From positions 93,280,740 through 93,344,739 of the forward strand of contig NC_089491.1 in NCBI RefSeq assembly GCF_036850765.1: a stretch of 64,000 bases of DNA, read 5' to 3'. The notes beneath the pieces were generated by a model. That model worked only from the letters and a program-made list of their open reading frames with translations. It had not been told where the DNA came from and did not search any database. This document shows positions 1 through 10,140 of the stretch, one piece after another. Source of the DNA: Saccopteryx bilineata (Eukaryota > Chordata > Mammalia > Chiroptera > Emballonuridae). A program made the translations under genes and the position numbers. How positions within the stretch are numbered: position 1 is the stretch's first letter; each line of letters opens with the position of its first letter.

Positions 1-717
1 TTTATAAAAAAATATTGTATCACAATTTTCACTCCAGAAATGTACAAATTTATACAGACACAACCACCATAAATGAATAGTTTATAATTTCCATACTACA
101 ATGAATGAGGTCACTATGGTTTAAATGAACCAAAGAGAAAAATAAGAAAGAATTTTACCATTTCCACTGATCTTTTGGACAAAGTCAAAACAGTTTACTA
201 AACTTTTGCCCTTTTTTTAATCTGTTGTCTTCAGTCAGGATTTGATAGACCTTGAGGCAAATATTTCTTTTATCGCTCTCATCATCTTGGTTAGTTTGGT
301 TCTGGTGAGCTGAGGCAAAAATGCCTTTTATCATGGTCTGTTTGATCCAGGTAAATTGTACTGAGGTTATTAACTTTTCAGAGAGGATGTTCTTCTAGTA
401 AAGCAATGAAACTGTAAGCCTCAGAAAATCTTTGTAAACTTTTTATTCTCCCTTTTTCTTTGTTCCTTGATGAATAAAACCATAATTTTAATTACCAACA
501 TTTAATAACCTAAAGCATAATTTTAATAATGCATTATTTGTTACTGTGTTTAACTAATAGGACTTTGGTGAAGAGTTTTACTATCTCTGCGTATAAAAGT
601 ATGTAATGGATTTATTTTCTCTAAACACTACTTTCAACTCTGTTCCAATAAACTTCCCTTTTCTATCTCTTAGCAACAGCCTTGAGTAAGTAACATAAAT
701 TGTCAATCATTTTTAAT
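1..717. other. AT-rich sequence, nothing recognised
   Basis: No convincing open frame or repeat signature is seen between the window start and the left terminus of the transposon at position 718. Confidence 0.5.
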
Positions 718-2712
718 CACTGTGAAACAAAATTTTTGTTGCATCCAGAAAAACACTCGTTCTTACCTAATTCGAGTGTGCTGATCTCAAATCTGACATT
801 AGTTTTTCTCTGTAAGCTACAATTTTTTTGCAGTTCAAGATTTTAAGTTTTCATCTTGTAAAATTTTCAACATTTAGTTTAATATAATGAAGTAGAATGT
901 TTTCTTGGGCATCATCTTTGTAAAAATATAATAATTTATATAATGCAGTAAATACACTAATACATTAAATATATGATTGCATCAAAATTTGTCTACAATT
1001 TCAAAATAAAACATATAAAAACACTTATTTGAATCAAAAAATTTTTGAAAGACTTATTTAAATTCTATTCAGGCAAAAATTTGCGTTTGTATGTTTGTAG
1101 CTCTTGCGTTTGTATACTTGTTGAGGACAATCTTGTTTGATGCTCCAGCAGTAGTCTGATCATCACTAACAGCCCCAAGATTTTCGGGAAAATTATTAAG
1201 GTGACTGTTCAGGAAGTGAATCTTAATGCTCATCATACATCCAATGTCGCAGAAAACCAACAGCATCCTTTGAACCAGAAGCTCATAGTTTTCTGCTTTT
1301 TTGTTGCCAAGAAAGTTCTTTGTAACAGCCAGAAAAGACTGCCATGCTGCTTTTTCCTCCTTATTCATCTTCCTGGTAAATTCTTCATCACGTATGAGGA
1401 TTCGAATTTGAAGTCCATCAAATACACCTGCTTTTATCTTCTCGAAAGACAAGGCAGAAAAAGCAGAAATAATATGTTGAAAGCATTCACTTTCTCTATT
1501 TAAAGCCTGAACAAAATGCTTCATGAAGCCAAGTTTGATGTGAAGTGGGAAAAAATGATTCTGTCTCGATTAACTACAGATTCATTCACAATATTTTGCA
1601 TCTCTACTTCCAGAGCTTTATATTTCGGCCACTCCTCTGTGTCCAGTGTTTCTCCAGAGCTCGGCTGTTCCACAAACACAGAAAGCAAGGATACTTCGTG
1701 AAATCTCTCTGTTGTCCTAGCAGGAAATTTGCCATTTTAAGACAAACACAAATGATCCAGTTATGCTCCTCATACTTCAGAAAGTCAAGGACAATTTTTA
1801 TGTCATTCTTACTAAGTCATTTAATTCAAATTGGCTAAACTGCTGAGAGGTTAATGACTGCTTGGCATCAGAAGAAGACCCTTCAGATTCTACAACCATT
1901 TCCTCATGCATCTTATCAAAATACACTTGATCACCATGTTCACTTTCTTCATTCTTAGAAGAAATAAAATCATTGAAAACTGGAACCAGGAGTGTCTCAG
2001 AATGTGGGATAGGTTGCATTGCTGAAGGAATATTAGGATATGCAATCATATGCCGTTTTTTCTTGCCGATGCCCTTTGTATGGATCAGACAGAAATAACA
2101 GTCACTGCTGTGGTCCTTAGGTTCACACAAAACCATGGAAATACCAAAAGGAATTCCTTTGCGTTTTCCTTTTGTCCAGTCACGAAGCATTTCCTCCCAA
2201 TTATGACACACAATATGAGGAGCCCAATTCTTGTCTTGATCGCCAAGGGTAACTTGAAAATAGGCAATATATGCATGTGTCACAAATAATGAAATATTTT
2301 GCCTTTGACATTGAAGTGTGTAACAGCCACATATATAACAGAAGGTGTCAGGACTATTCTTACATTTACGCCTACTCGAAGAAGCCATGATTCAATCTTA
2401 AAACAAAATAAGAGGGTGTTTTTATCAGATAATATTTTTTACATTTAAAAACAACTACAATTATGGAAAAGTGATGTTTGTTAAACATTAATTGCCTTGT
2501 GGTTAAGTTCAATCCAAGAATGTTGCTTTTTAACTCCAATTTAAAAACCAATGCATGCCATTAACTATAACAAAAATAAATTAAAATTGCATAAAAACTA
2601 GAGCATGCACCAAAAAACTTATTTCATATTTGGAATCAGCGATGCATAAGTATATATAAACAGTTCTAAAACCTCATGCAACAGAAAATGAAAAAAAATT
2701 TGTTCCCCAGTG
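718..2712 (-). mobile_element. Decayed DNA transposon with CACTG ends and long imperfect inverted repeats
   Basis: The left end reads CACTGTGAAACAAAATTTTT then GTTGCAT (718-744). The reverse complement of the right end (2676-2712) reads CACTGGGGAACAAATTTTTT and reaches TGTTGCAT. A second matching block lies inside: 780-807 begins GCTGATCTCAAATCTGACAT, and the reverse complement of 2611-2640 begins GCTGATTCCAAATATGAAAT. The inverted ends are therefore about 95-102 bp long and imperfect. Between them is a broken minus-strand coding region (1069-2388), so the element's 5' end is on the right. The flanks TAAT (714-717) and TTAT (2713-2716) could be a diverged 4-bp target duplication. CACTG termini with a short duplication suggest the CMC (CACTA/Mirage/Chapaev) superfamily; that assignment is inference. 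Age: clearly old, with many lesions. Confidence 0.7.
1069..2388 (-). pseudogene. Broken transposon-encoded protein with zinc-ribbon-like N-terminus
   Basis: The N-terminal part is open from the ATG at 2388 to 1798 (196 aa). It has cysteine pairs at residues 17-20 (CYIC) and 97-100 (CYFC) and a WAPHIVC motif near residues 56-62, suggesting zinc-ribbon folds. An acidic and serine-rich linker follows. The frame stops just after the motif ELNDLVR. Homology resumes in another frame at about 1798 (KIVLDFLKYEEHNW, then CFLCLWNSRA), passes a further shift, and ends in an open C-terminal part (1524-1069) with FLGN, IHFLNSH and FPENLGAVSD. From memory, this order matches a multicopy uncharacterised family common in arthropod and cnidarian genomes. 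Those proteins carry an extra block of about 120 residues between ELNDLVR and the EEHNW region; here it is missing. I read this as a dead transposase or accessory gene with an internal deletion, at least two frameshifts and an altered C-terminus. The catalytic class is not identified. Confidence 0.65.
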
Positions 2713-3130
2713 TTATTAAAGCTTAGTAAATTTTTAATCTTTCCATCTCAGGACAAATTGAAAGTTACCTTTTCCCTCAGTATGGGCTTTACATGTGGGT
2801 TGAAGGTTTGGGAGTCGGTACCAAAGCACATCTTTCTCTTTATATAAGTTATCCCACGTATATCCTTTGGGCATTAGAAAGTTTCCACTATTATATGAAG
2901 CAGAATAAACTGGGTGAAGTAGCAGTAAGTTTGTTTTCTGTTTGTCTTTTCTATTTTGACTTTTACTTTTCTAACACACTGTTCCTACCCATGGAAGCCA
3001 TAGTCAGGAAGCCATACTGCTGTGTTCAAGCACTGATTTTCTTTTGTGTGTGTGTGTGTGTGTATAGTTTCTCTGAATCACCTTAAAACCCTCATTGCAA
3101 ATTTCTCTGCTGCAAGAAATATGATTTAAG
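2713..3130. other. Unassigned sequence with short (TG)n tract
   Basis: Nothing recognisable apart from a pure TG microsatellite at about 3045-3063. Confidence 0.5.
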
Positions 3131-3137
3131 GCCAATC

Positions 3138-3546
3138 TCTGCCTGACCAGGCAATGATGCAGTGAATAAAGTGTCGAACAAGAACTCAGAGGACCCAGAT
3201 TCAAAACCCCATGGTTGCAACTTGAGCGTGGGCTCATTCAGGTTGAGCATGGGCTCACCAGCTTGAGTGAGGGGTCGTTGGCATGAGCGTGGGATCATAG
3301 ACATGACCCCATAGTCACTGGCTTGAAGCCCAAGGTCACAAGCTTAAGCCCAAGGTTGCTGGCTTGAGCAAGGGGTCACTAGGTCCATGGTAGCCCCCTG
3401 ATCAAGGCACATATGAGAAACCAATCAATGAACAACTAAGGTGGCACAACAAAAAATTGATGCTTCTCATCTCTCTTCCTTCCTGTCTCTCTCTCCCTAT
3501 CTGCCCCCTCTCTGTTTCTGTCACAAAGAAAATAATCAAAGACTAA
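3138..3546 (+). mobile_element. tRNA-derived SINE with GCTTGAGC-type internal repeats
   Basis: The head GCCTGACCAGGCAATGATGC is followed by a degenerate B box, several repeats of 'TTGAGCGTGGGCTCA'-like units, 'TGATCAAGGCACATATGAGA', and a pyrimidine-rich tail ending in A-rich sequence. This internally expanded subfamily recurs in the window at 5590, 8962 and 15040. Confidence 0.75.
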
Positions 3547-4794
3547 TTTCTTTACCACACTTCATAAATTATAGCCAATAACCATTGCACAACATTTATT
3601 GTTGAGGTCTCTACAAAACGAGTAAATTGCTAAAGCCTAAAGCCTAGTTATCTTTCATAGAGAATACTCAGTCTACAGATATTTCACTAATTCTTGAAAG
3701 CCAAAGCATGAAACTTGTTGCTATTGCACTGCTAATCCTCCCTTCATCCCACCTCTTAAATTTTTCTGTATATGTTCAGGTAACATACAAAAAATATGAC
3801 CACATATAAAGCCTAATTAGATGCCCAGTTCAGGAAAGAAATGTAAATCCACTCCTCTTTTAGACAAGTCTCTCAAATTTTGTGAGTACTTCCTCTCACT
3901 TAGCTATTGGAAAAGGAAATCATTTCTTGTTTTCTTGGAGAAATTTTTACTACAGAGATGATCACTTAATTATCTGTTAATCCACCTTTGTCTTCAATGT
4001 ATATAAAAAGGAGAATTGTAGGGTAGTTGAGCCAGACATAGCATAGTAAATACTATTTGTAAAATCTTAGAATTTGATTGGTTGATTTCTTAAAAATATG
4101 AGAATATATTTCTCCCTTTGGGCCTTAGTTATAATCCCAGAAGAGGCGGAAGATTTTCACTCATTCTAATATTGCAATAATATTTTTTAAGTTCTCCACT
4201 GAAATGACCCTCAAGTTTCCCATGGGTAGATACTCTTTCAAGAATATTTTTATCTGAAACCATTGGTTCAAAATTTATTTCAACAGTTGAGATTAGAATT
4301 TATTTCTAGTAGGTTTTCCAATAATCACAATTAGTAGATTGTTCCTTGGCATATGGTTTTAAGTTGAATCACTGTCAGTGGAAGTGTCAATACTCAACCT
4401 GAAATAATTTTGTCCTCCTAAAAACAATTTTATATTATTCAAACTAATATTTAGGAGAAATAAGAGAGTCAAATAAGAAAAAAATAGAAAAATGATGTAG
4501 TTTGTAAACTATATATAGGTAAAATTATGTATATCTACCATAATATGTCTTTTGTTTTTCATATAAACTCTTTTGCTGACCTTTCTCCTGATTTAAAAAA
4601 AATAGTCCATATTTTTACCATAAACGAAAATACAGACTATACTTCACTATTATGTCTATGCCACTTATAAACAGAGAAGTTGAAAACAATAAGAAGGGAT
4701 ATAAGAGAGAGATAATAAATAAAATGTTTAAGGTGAATGAAGAAAAGGGCCTGCTAGTCTATCCTGATTTTTCATGTAGCATACCTCATGTAAA
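3547..4794. other. AT-rich sequence, nothing recognised
   Basis: No gene, RNA or repeat family could be assigned. Reading frames here are short and unsupported. Confidence 0.5.
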
Positions 4795-4796
4795 TA

Positions 4797-5107
4797 CCAT
4801 ATTTCCCATGTATAAGACACACCATTTTTTGAAAAATTTGGAGTCTAAAAACTGGGTGTGTTTTATACAGTGGCTGTGGCATTTCAAATGCCATAAATGA
4901 AACTGAGAATAAGGCAATATATGAAGACAGTGATTCGTCATCAGATATAGATGAGGACAAACTAATGGATGGGAGTTTTGACAGTGATGAGGAGTTGTAT
5001 AAATTTTATGATAAATAAAACTTGAGTTCAGAAACTTTATGTAATACATTTTTTTTCAAATTTCAGGCAAACAAATTAAGATGCACCTTATACATGGGGA
5101 AATATGG
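4797..5107 (+). mobile_element. Short pogo/Tc1-mariner-like element with TA duplication
   Basis: The terminal inverted repeats are CCATATTTCCCATGTATAAG on the left and the complement of CTTATACATGGGGAAATATGG on the right. They are flanked by TA at 4795-4796 and 5108-5109, the duplication of the Tc1/mariner superfamily. The left arm contains an internal palindrome (ATGTATAAGACACACC against GGGTGTGTTTTATACA). The interior keeps the 3' end of a coding frame (4890-5018). The element is an internally deleted, non-autonomous derivative about 311 bp long. Confidence 0.8.
4890..5018 (+). pseudogene. C-terminal acidic tail of a pogo-like transposase
   Basis: An open frame of 42 codons ends in TAA at 5016-5018. 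It encodes an Asp/Glu/Ser-rich tail containing EDSDSSSDIDEDKLMDG and DSDEELYKFYDK. An acidic tail after the DDE domain is typical of pogo/Tigger-type transposases. It lies directly inside the right inverted repeat, where the 3' end of the parent transposase gene would be. The N-terminal DNA-binding region and the DDE core are absent, so it cannot be functional. Confidence 0.6.
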
Positions 5108-5216
5108 TATATTTTATCCCAACTTGGTCCTACACTCTTTTCTAACATCCTTATTCCCTTTAAGAGATGACTACAGCCAAATATGCAGAACTTCCATTCC
5201 CAAAATCCATTTGACT

Positions 5217-5221
<5 letters not shown>

Positions 5222-5268
<47 letters not shown>

Positions 5269-5269
5269 A
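5222..5269. repeat. (TA)n microsatellite
   Basis: About 48 bp of uninterrupted AT/TA dinucleotides. The rest of 5110-5589 shows nothing recognisable. Confidence 0.95.
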
Positions 5270-5589
5270 ACTTAGAACCTATAAGATTGATTTTATCTTA
5301 TCCAAAACAAAATTGATCTTTAGATTAATTTTTCATTAAATCTTAACTGTTCTTAGATTTATGCTCTTAGTTATCAGATTACTATTTTCTCTCTCCAACC
5401 TCTTTCTACCAGAATTTCTAATAAAAGTAGCTTTAATTTTCTAATGTATTTTTTAACATATCAAGAATAGATTTTACCAAAGAATTATATGTGTACCACC
5501 AGAGTACTGGCAATGGTTTCAGATGGCATATAGTTGAATATATAATGATTATTTTTATTCTATTTATCATTGTTATTTTTTAAAATTTT

Positions 5590-5927
5590 TATTTTTTATT
5601 TATTTATTTTAAAGAGACAGAGAGAATCAGAGCAAGGGATAGATAGAAACAGACAGAAACTGAGAGAGATGAGAAGCATCAATCATTAGTTTTTCATTTG
5701 GACACCTTAGTTTTCATTGATTGCTTTCTCATATATGCCTTGACTGTGGGCCTTCAGCAGACTGAGTAACCCCTTGCTTGAGCCAGCAACCTTCGGTCCA
5801 AACTGGTGAGCTTTGCTCAAACCAGATGAGCCCACGCTCAAGCTGGCAACCTCGGGGTCTCAAACCTGGTTTCTCTGCATCCCAGTTCGATGCTCTATCC
5901 ACTGTGCCACTGCCTGGTCAGGCTCAT
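5590..5927 (-). mobile_element. tRNA-derived SINE, minus orientation
   Basis: The reverse complement begins GCCTGACCAGGCAGTGGCAC, followed by a GGATAGAGCATCGAACTGGG head, internal 'GCTTGAGC' repeats and a tail ending in T-rich plus-strand sequence at 5590. Same subfamily as the copy at 3138. Confidence 0.8.
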
Positions 5928-7009
5928 TGTTACTTTTTATTACCCATCTGTCATTTAAGACTTTTAGTTGTGTGCAACAAAAATAAAATTTGGTTGATTA
6001 ATATAGAAAAATATATTACCAAAATTGATTGGAAAAAATTAACAAATTATTAGAATTTTGAGGAAATCATTTCAGGGAAATGATGTGAATATAGAAAGGC
6101 TAGTCAACCAGAATTCTCAACAAAGCCATGCCAGCGAACAAGTACCACCAGGATCCTGTTTCTGCTGCTTTAGCAGCTAAAGCACCGATCACAGGCTACA
6201 CCACTGCACCCTGTCAGAGGCTGCCACTTCCAACTCAGACTCCAGTTCCTCCTATCTGCAACTCTGCCAATGTTGTAACTCCTGGGAGCTGTCATTTTTT
6301 GCCACTGTCTCAAACAAAATATTTTTCTGCAGAGAACTAGTTACAGACTAGAAATGCAATTTAGGTGCCTCAATCAGTAACATGTTTGATGGCTGAGAAA
6401 GCATTACCGATATCTATGATCCTAAGGTATTTTGGGTCTACCACCAAGATTCACGCTGAGAGGCATTCCCTTAAGTTAGAAAGAGATTATACATAATTGA
6501 CAGACAAAAGTTGCAAATTGCAAAATATGTTTATTACTTATTATGACACTGAATAAAATTTCTTTTTTAGATCAATTTATTTATATTAAAATGCATATTG
6601 ACTTACAAAATATAAATAAATAATAATTATAGTGGTATGCTAATATGGCAATTTTATAAGTTGGTACTGAAATGGTTGCATTTTGGATAACACTGATGTA
6701 TCACTCTGGCACTCAGTGTTCTCAAGTTTACTAATTAGATCTGTCATGAAAACAGGGTTTTTGATGCTGTTCTTGTCATGGTTGTACCTTGGTAATATAA
6801 AACTTATATTTCCTCTGCAAGTTAAATTAAATCCTATTTTAAAGGAAAATTGAAGTATTTTTTTCTGACTATGCCCACATTATTATTTGTTCAATATTGC
6901 AGATTCTGTTATGCAAAATATTTTACATTATTAATTTTTACTAAATAATGTCCATGTGCTTGCACCTAAAATATGTGATACAACAAAGGGGAAAAGTACA
7001 TTCTAATAA
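5928..7009. other. Unassigned sequence
   Basis: No repeat or gene recognised. A locally GC-richer patch at 6127-6310 opens a 70-codon frame rich in Pro, Ala and Thr, with no known domain and no splice context. Confidence 0.45.
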
Positions 7010-7150
7010 CATACACCATGAATGAGTTAGGTCCTACCCATATGTTATCTTATTTTATCCTCATTATAACCCTATGAGGTAAAGATTTAAAATTGTATTT
7101 AACTGGGACATATTTATAACTGAGAAATAGAGAAGAAACAAAACTATTGG
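7010..7150 (-). mobile_element. MIR fragment (minus)
   Basis: The plus strand carries the reverse complement of the MIR core and 3' region: TTATCTTATTTTATCCTCAT, TATAACCCTATGAGGTAAAG, and a GAGAAATAGAGAAG block like the MIR 'gaggaaactgaggc'. Ancient and diverged. Confidence 0.65.
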
Positions 7151-7493
7151 TACATGTCATATTTTTTATTGTGTTTGATTACTCACAAAATATATTGTAA
7201 TAGTATCACAATTTTCCTTCCATCACAAGTCTCTTCACACCTACACATCCTAGCACACTAAGGCTACAGGAATTTTGGAACTGTGCAGCCCTGAGTGTGA
7301 TAGACATTACATGCCAACAGTTGGTAAATGAAGATAAGAACTTGCGTTCTACCACCCATCATACCTTGGAAAGAAACCGCAATAAGTTTTTCCAGTTGCT
7401 TCAATACCCGTTTCTACAATCTACACAAAAACACACACAAAAATATTTTCTATAAATATGTGCAAAAAATAATTATTTGAAAATAATCTGTTA

Positions 7494-7888
7494 GGATCCT
7501 GGCCGGTTGGCTCAGCGGTAGAGTGTCGGCCTGGCGTGCGGGGGACCCGGGTTTGATTCCCGGTCAGGGCACATAGGAGAAGCGCCCATTTGCTTCTCCA
7601 CCCCCCACCCCCTCCTTCCTCTCTGTCTCTCTCTTCCCCTCCCGCAGCCAAGGCTCCATTGGAGCAAAGATGGCCCGGGCGCTGGGGATGGCTCTTTGGC
7701 CTCTGCCCCAGGTGCTGGAGTGGCTCTGGTCGCGGCAGGGCGACCCTCCGGAGGGGCAGAGCATCGCCCCCTGGTGGGCAGAGCGTCGCCCCCTGGTGGG
7801 CGTGCCGGGTGGATCCCGGTCGGGCGCATGCGGGAGTCTGTCTGTCTCTCCCCGTTTCCAGCTTCAGAAAAAAAAAAAAAAAGAAAAG
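7494..7888 (+). mobile_element. Young long-form tRNA-derived SINE
   Basis: Pol III A box TGGCTCAGCGG (7508-7518) and B box GGTTTGATTCC (7550-7560) are intact. The pyrimidine-rich linker is followed by the long 3' domain (CTCCATTGGAGCAAAGATGG onward), a duplicated 'CGCCCCCTGGTGGGC' unit, and an A tail. The target duplication AATCTGTTA at 7485-7493 and 7889-7897 is perfect. High CpG content and little decay mark a recent insertion. Confidence 0.92.
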
Positions 7889-8159
7889 AATCTGTTAAAA
7901 AAGAATTGGAAAAGATCCATTATTGGGGCTCATCTATCAAACTTTTTTGAATAGTTTCAGATCTAGAAAACCTTGATCAAAAAAAAAAACCTTGATCAGA
8001 AGGTTTTTTATGTCTGTTCCTAGACAGCTTCATGAGATAATAAAATACTTTAAGTCCCTGCTACCTTCATTTGACTAGTAAAAAGTATTATATAATATAA
8101 TATATTTTCTTATTAATTATATAAATTATCACATTGAACTAAATCTACATGTTTACACG

Positions 8160-8300
8160 TCTGACACTTCCATTATTTGCTAGATGTTAAGTTCTTAGAA
8201 GCAGGAGATATTTCTTGTTGTCTTTGTTCCATAGCATTTAACCCAATTTTTATTACATAGAACTTATTCAAATTATTTATTGACCTAAACTACCTAGAAT
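8160..8300 (+). mobile_element. L2 3'-end fragment
   Basis: The order of 'gttaagttcttagaagcaggagatatttcttg', 'ccatagcatttaaccc', 'acatagaacttattcaaatt' matches the diverged L2 3' end. The sequence 7898-8159 and 8301-8961 around it holds nothing else I can name. A short direct repeat AACCTTGATCA flanks an A-run near 7970-8000. Confidence 0.45.
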
Positions 8301-8961
8301 TCTTTAATGAGAAAATAACTTTGTCTTTGAAATAATGAAACAATTTTTAAACTACTTTGGTGCTTTAATATTTCCTCAGGAGGCTGATTTATAGATGAAG
8401 AATAATTCTGAATACATAGAGGACTAACATTGACACACACATTTTAATGGAGGTCAACCTTTGACTTTCCCCAAATAGAATTTAATTTCTTTCTTGCCAA
8501 GGGCAGTTATTCCACTTACTATTAGAACCTTGGGAAATCCAGGAGGTGGTAATAATTTCACAAAGTAACAAGTTAAATTTTAAACACCCATGAGAAGTAG
8601 CAGGGTATTATTTGAGATGCTTGCAATCACTAAGATAATTTTATTGGTATAGACAGACACACAAAGTGTCTAGACATAGGGTCTCTGTATATGCTTTATA
8701 AGATTAGAAGTACTTTCTTACACCAGCAGAATTATCTTGGAGATATATTGCCTTGCTAGAATAAATGTATTAGCATTTTAAATAAATGAATCAAGATTGG
8801 GCAAATAGTTAGGATTTAATCAATTAATAAATGATATATTGGATACAAGTACGTACATGAGTCTCAATTCTAAAATAAATGTAAAAAATAATGAGGGATT
8901 CAAGCAGTATCACATACTATAATTGGAAATTTTCAATATATTAAAACATATGGATAAATGT

Positions 8962-9294
8962 CCTTTTTTTTTAAGGGAGAAAAAAACAGACAGAAACAGA
9001 GATAGATGAAAAGCATCAACTCATTGTTGTGGCACTTTAGTTGTTCATTGTAGCTTTCTCATACATGCTTTGACCTGGGGGTTCCAGCTGAGCCAGTAAC
9101 CCCTTGCTCAAGGCAGCAATCTTGGGTTCAAGCCAGGGACCATGGGGTCATGCGTATGATCCCACGCTTAAATCGGCAACCCCATGCTGAAACTGGTGAG
9201 TCCATGCACAAGCCGGTGACTTCATGGTTTTGAACCTGGGTCCTCAGCATCCCAGTTTGAGGCTCTATCCACTGTGCCACTGCCTGGTAAAGCT
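8962..9294 (-). mobile_element. tRNA-derived SINE, minus orientation
   Basis: The reverse complement starts near TTTACCAGGCAGTGGCACAG, then GGATAGAGCCTCAAACTGGG, then several GCTTGTGC/CATGGGG-type internal repeats and a T-rich 3' end on the plus strand. Same subfamily as 3138 and 5590. Confidence 0.8.
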
Positions 9295-9625
9295 AGAATG
9301 CCTTTTTTGATTAAACTGATGGAGTTCTTTCTAAGACAGATTCTATATTTAAATATTATTATTCCATCTGTGAACTAATAGCTATTAAGAACTGATACCT
9401 ATCAATAATACTTTCTTACATTTGTTGTCTTCTTGCGGAATTACAAAAATGTATGTTTTCTAGAAATGTCTCATGAATAAAAGAATTAATAAAATCTTCT
9501 ATGCATACAGAAACATACATAACCAAGACAAGTTGAAAGTATATACTTTCAGTTTTCAAAGGCTTCTGCCTAAATACTTATGCATTTCACCTTGAATCAG
9601 ATAAGTGGGCAAATGTGTAGTAAGG

Positions 9626-10140
9626 ATTAATTGATTCAATAAATATTTATCAAGTACTTACTATGTGTGAAAGTCTGTTCTGAACTCTGGAAATAAAGGC
9701 ATGAACAAAACCAAGACCAACTGTCATGGACTTTAAATTGCACCTGGCGGGGAAGCAGAAAGATAATTTAGAAATAAGTTAAATGAATAGTTAATATAAT
9801 TTCCACTGGGGATAAAAATCTATGAAGTAAAAATGAAAGCAAATGAAATAGTGAAGAGTAACAAGGTTTTACAGACGTGATTAAAAAAGGCCTACTTAAA
9901 GAGGTAACATTCAAAAAGAGACCTGAAGCATATGAAACTAACAGGAGGTAAGCGACCTATGAAAACAATTGTGGCAGTAGAAACTACAACAGCAAAGACA
10001 GAAAGACAAGAACTAGCTGGCAGGGTTAAGAATAACAAGAGGGTCAATGTGGATAGAGAAAAGTGAGCACAAAGAGGATAATTAGCAGATGAGGTTGGCA
10101 AGTTCGTCAGCTTTTGGATCATGGATGTTCCTAATTTAAG
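9626..10140 (-). mobile_element. L2 fragment (minus)
   Basis: The plus strand reads TTGATTCAATAAATATTTAT then CAAGTACTTACTATGTGTGA, the reverse complement of the L2 3' end. It continues with 'ggcatgaacaaaaccaag', 'gtcatggactttaaattg', 'aggcctacttaaagaggtaacattc' and 'gagacctgaagcatatgaaac', matching older L2 sequence. The right limit is uncertain and may run on towards 10700. Confidence 0.55.

Noticed and set aside
1545..1838. Plus-strand frame of 97 codons opposite the transposon gene
   Set aside because: It is a shadow of the minus-strand coding remnant, whose motifs continue through the same stretch.
5022..5339. 105-codon frame with an Ile/Tyr run
   Set aside because: It runs through the (TA)n microsatellite and the right end of the pogo-like element.
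7508..7560. tRNA gene suggested by A and B boxes
   Set aside because: The boxes are the Pol III promoter of a tRNA-derived SINE. No complete cloverleaf or acceptor stem is present, and the copy has a tail and target duplication.
7512..7898. Several 66-105 aa frames around 7.5-7.9 kb (and likewise at 49.1-49.6 kb)
   Set aside because: All lie inside young SINEs and recur with each SINE copy. SINEs are non-coding.
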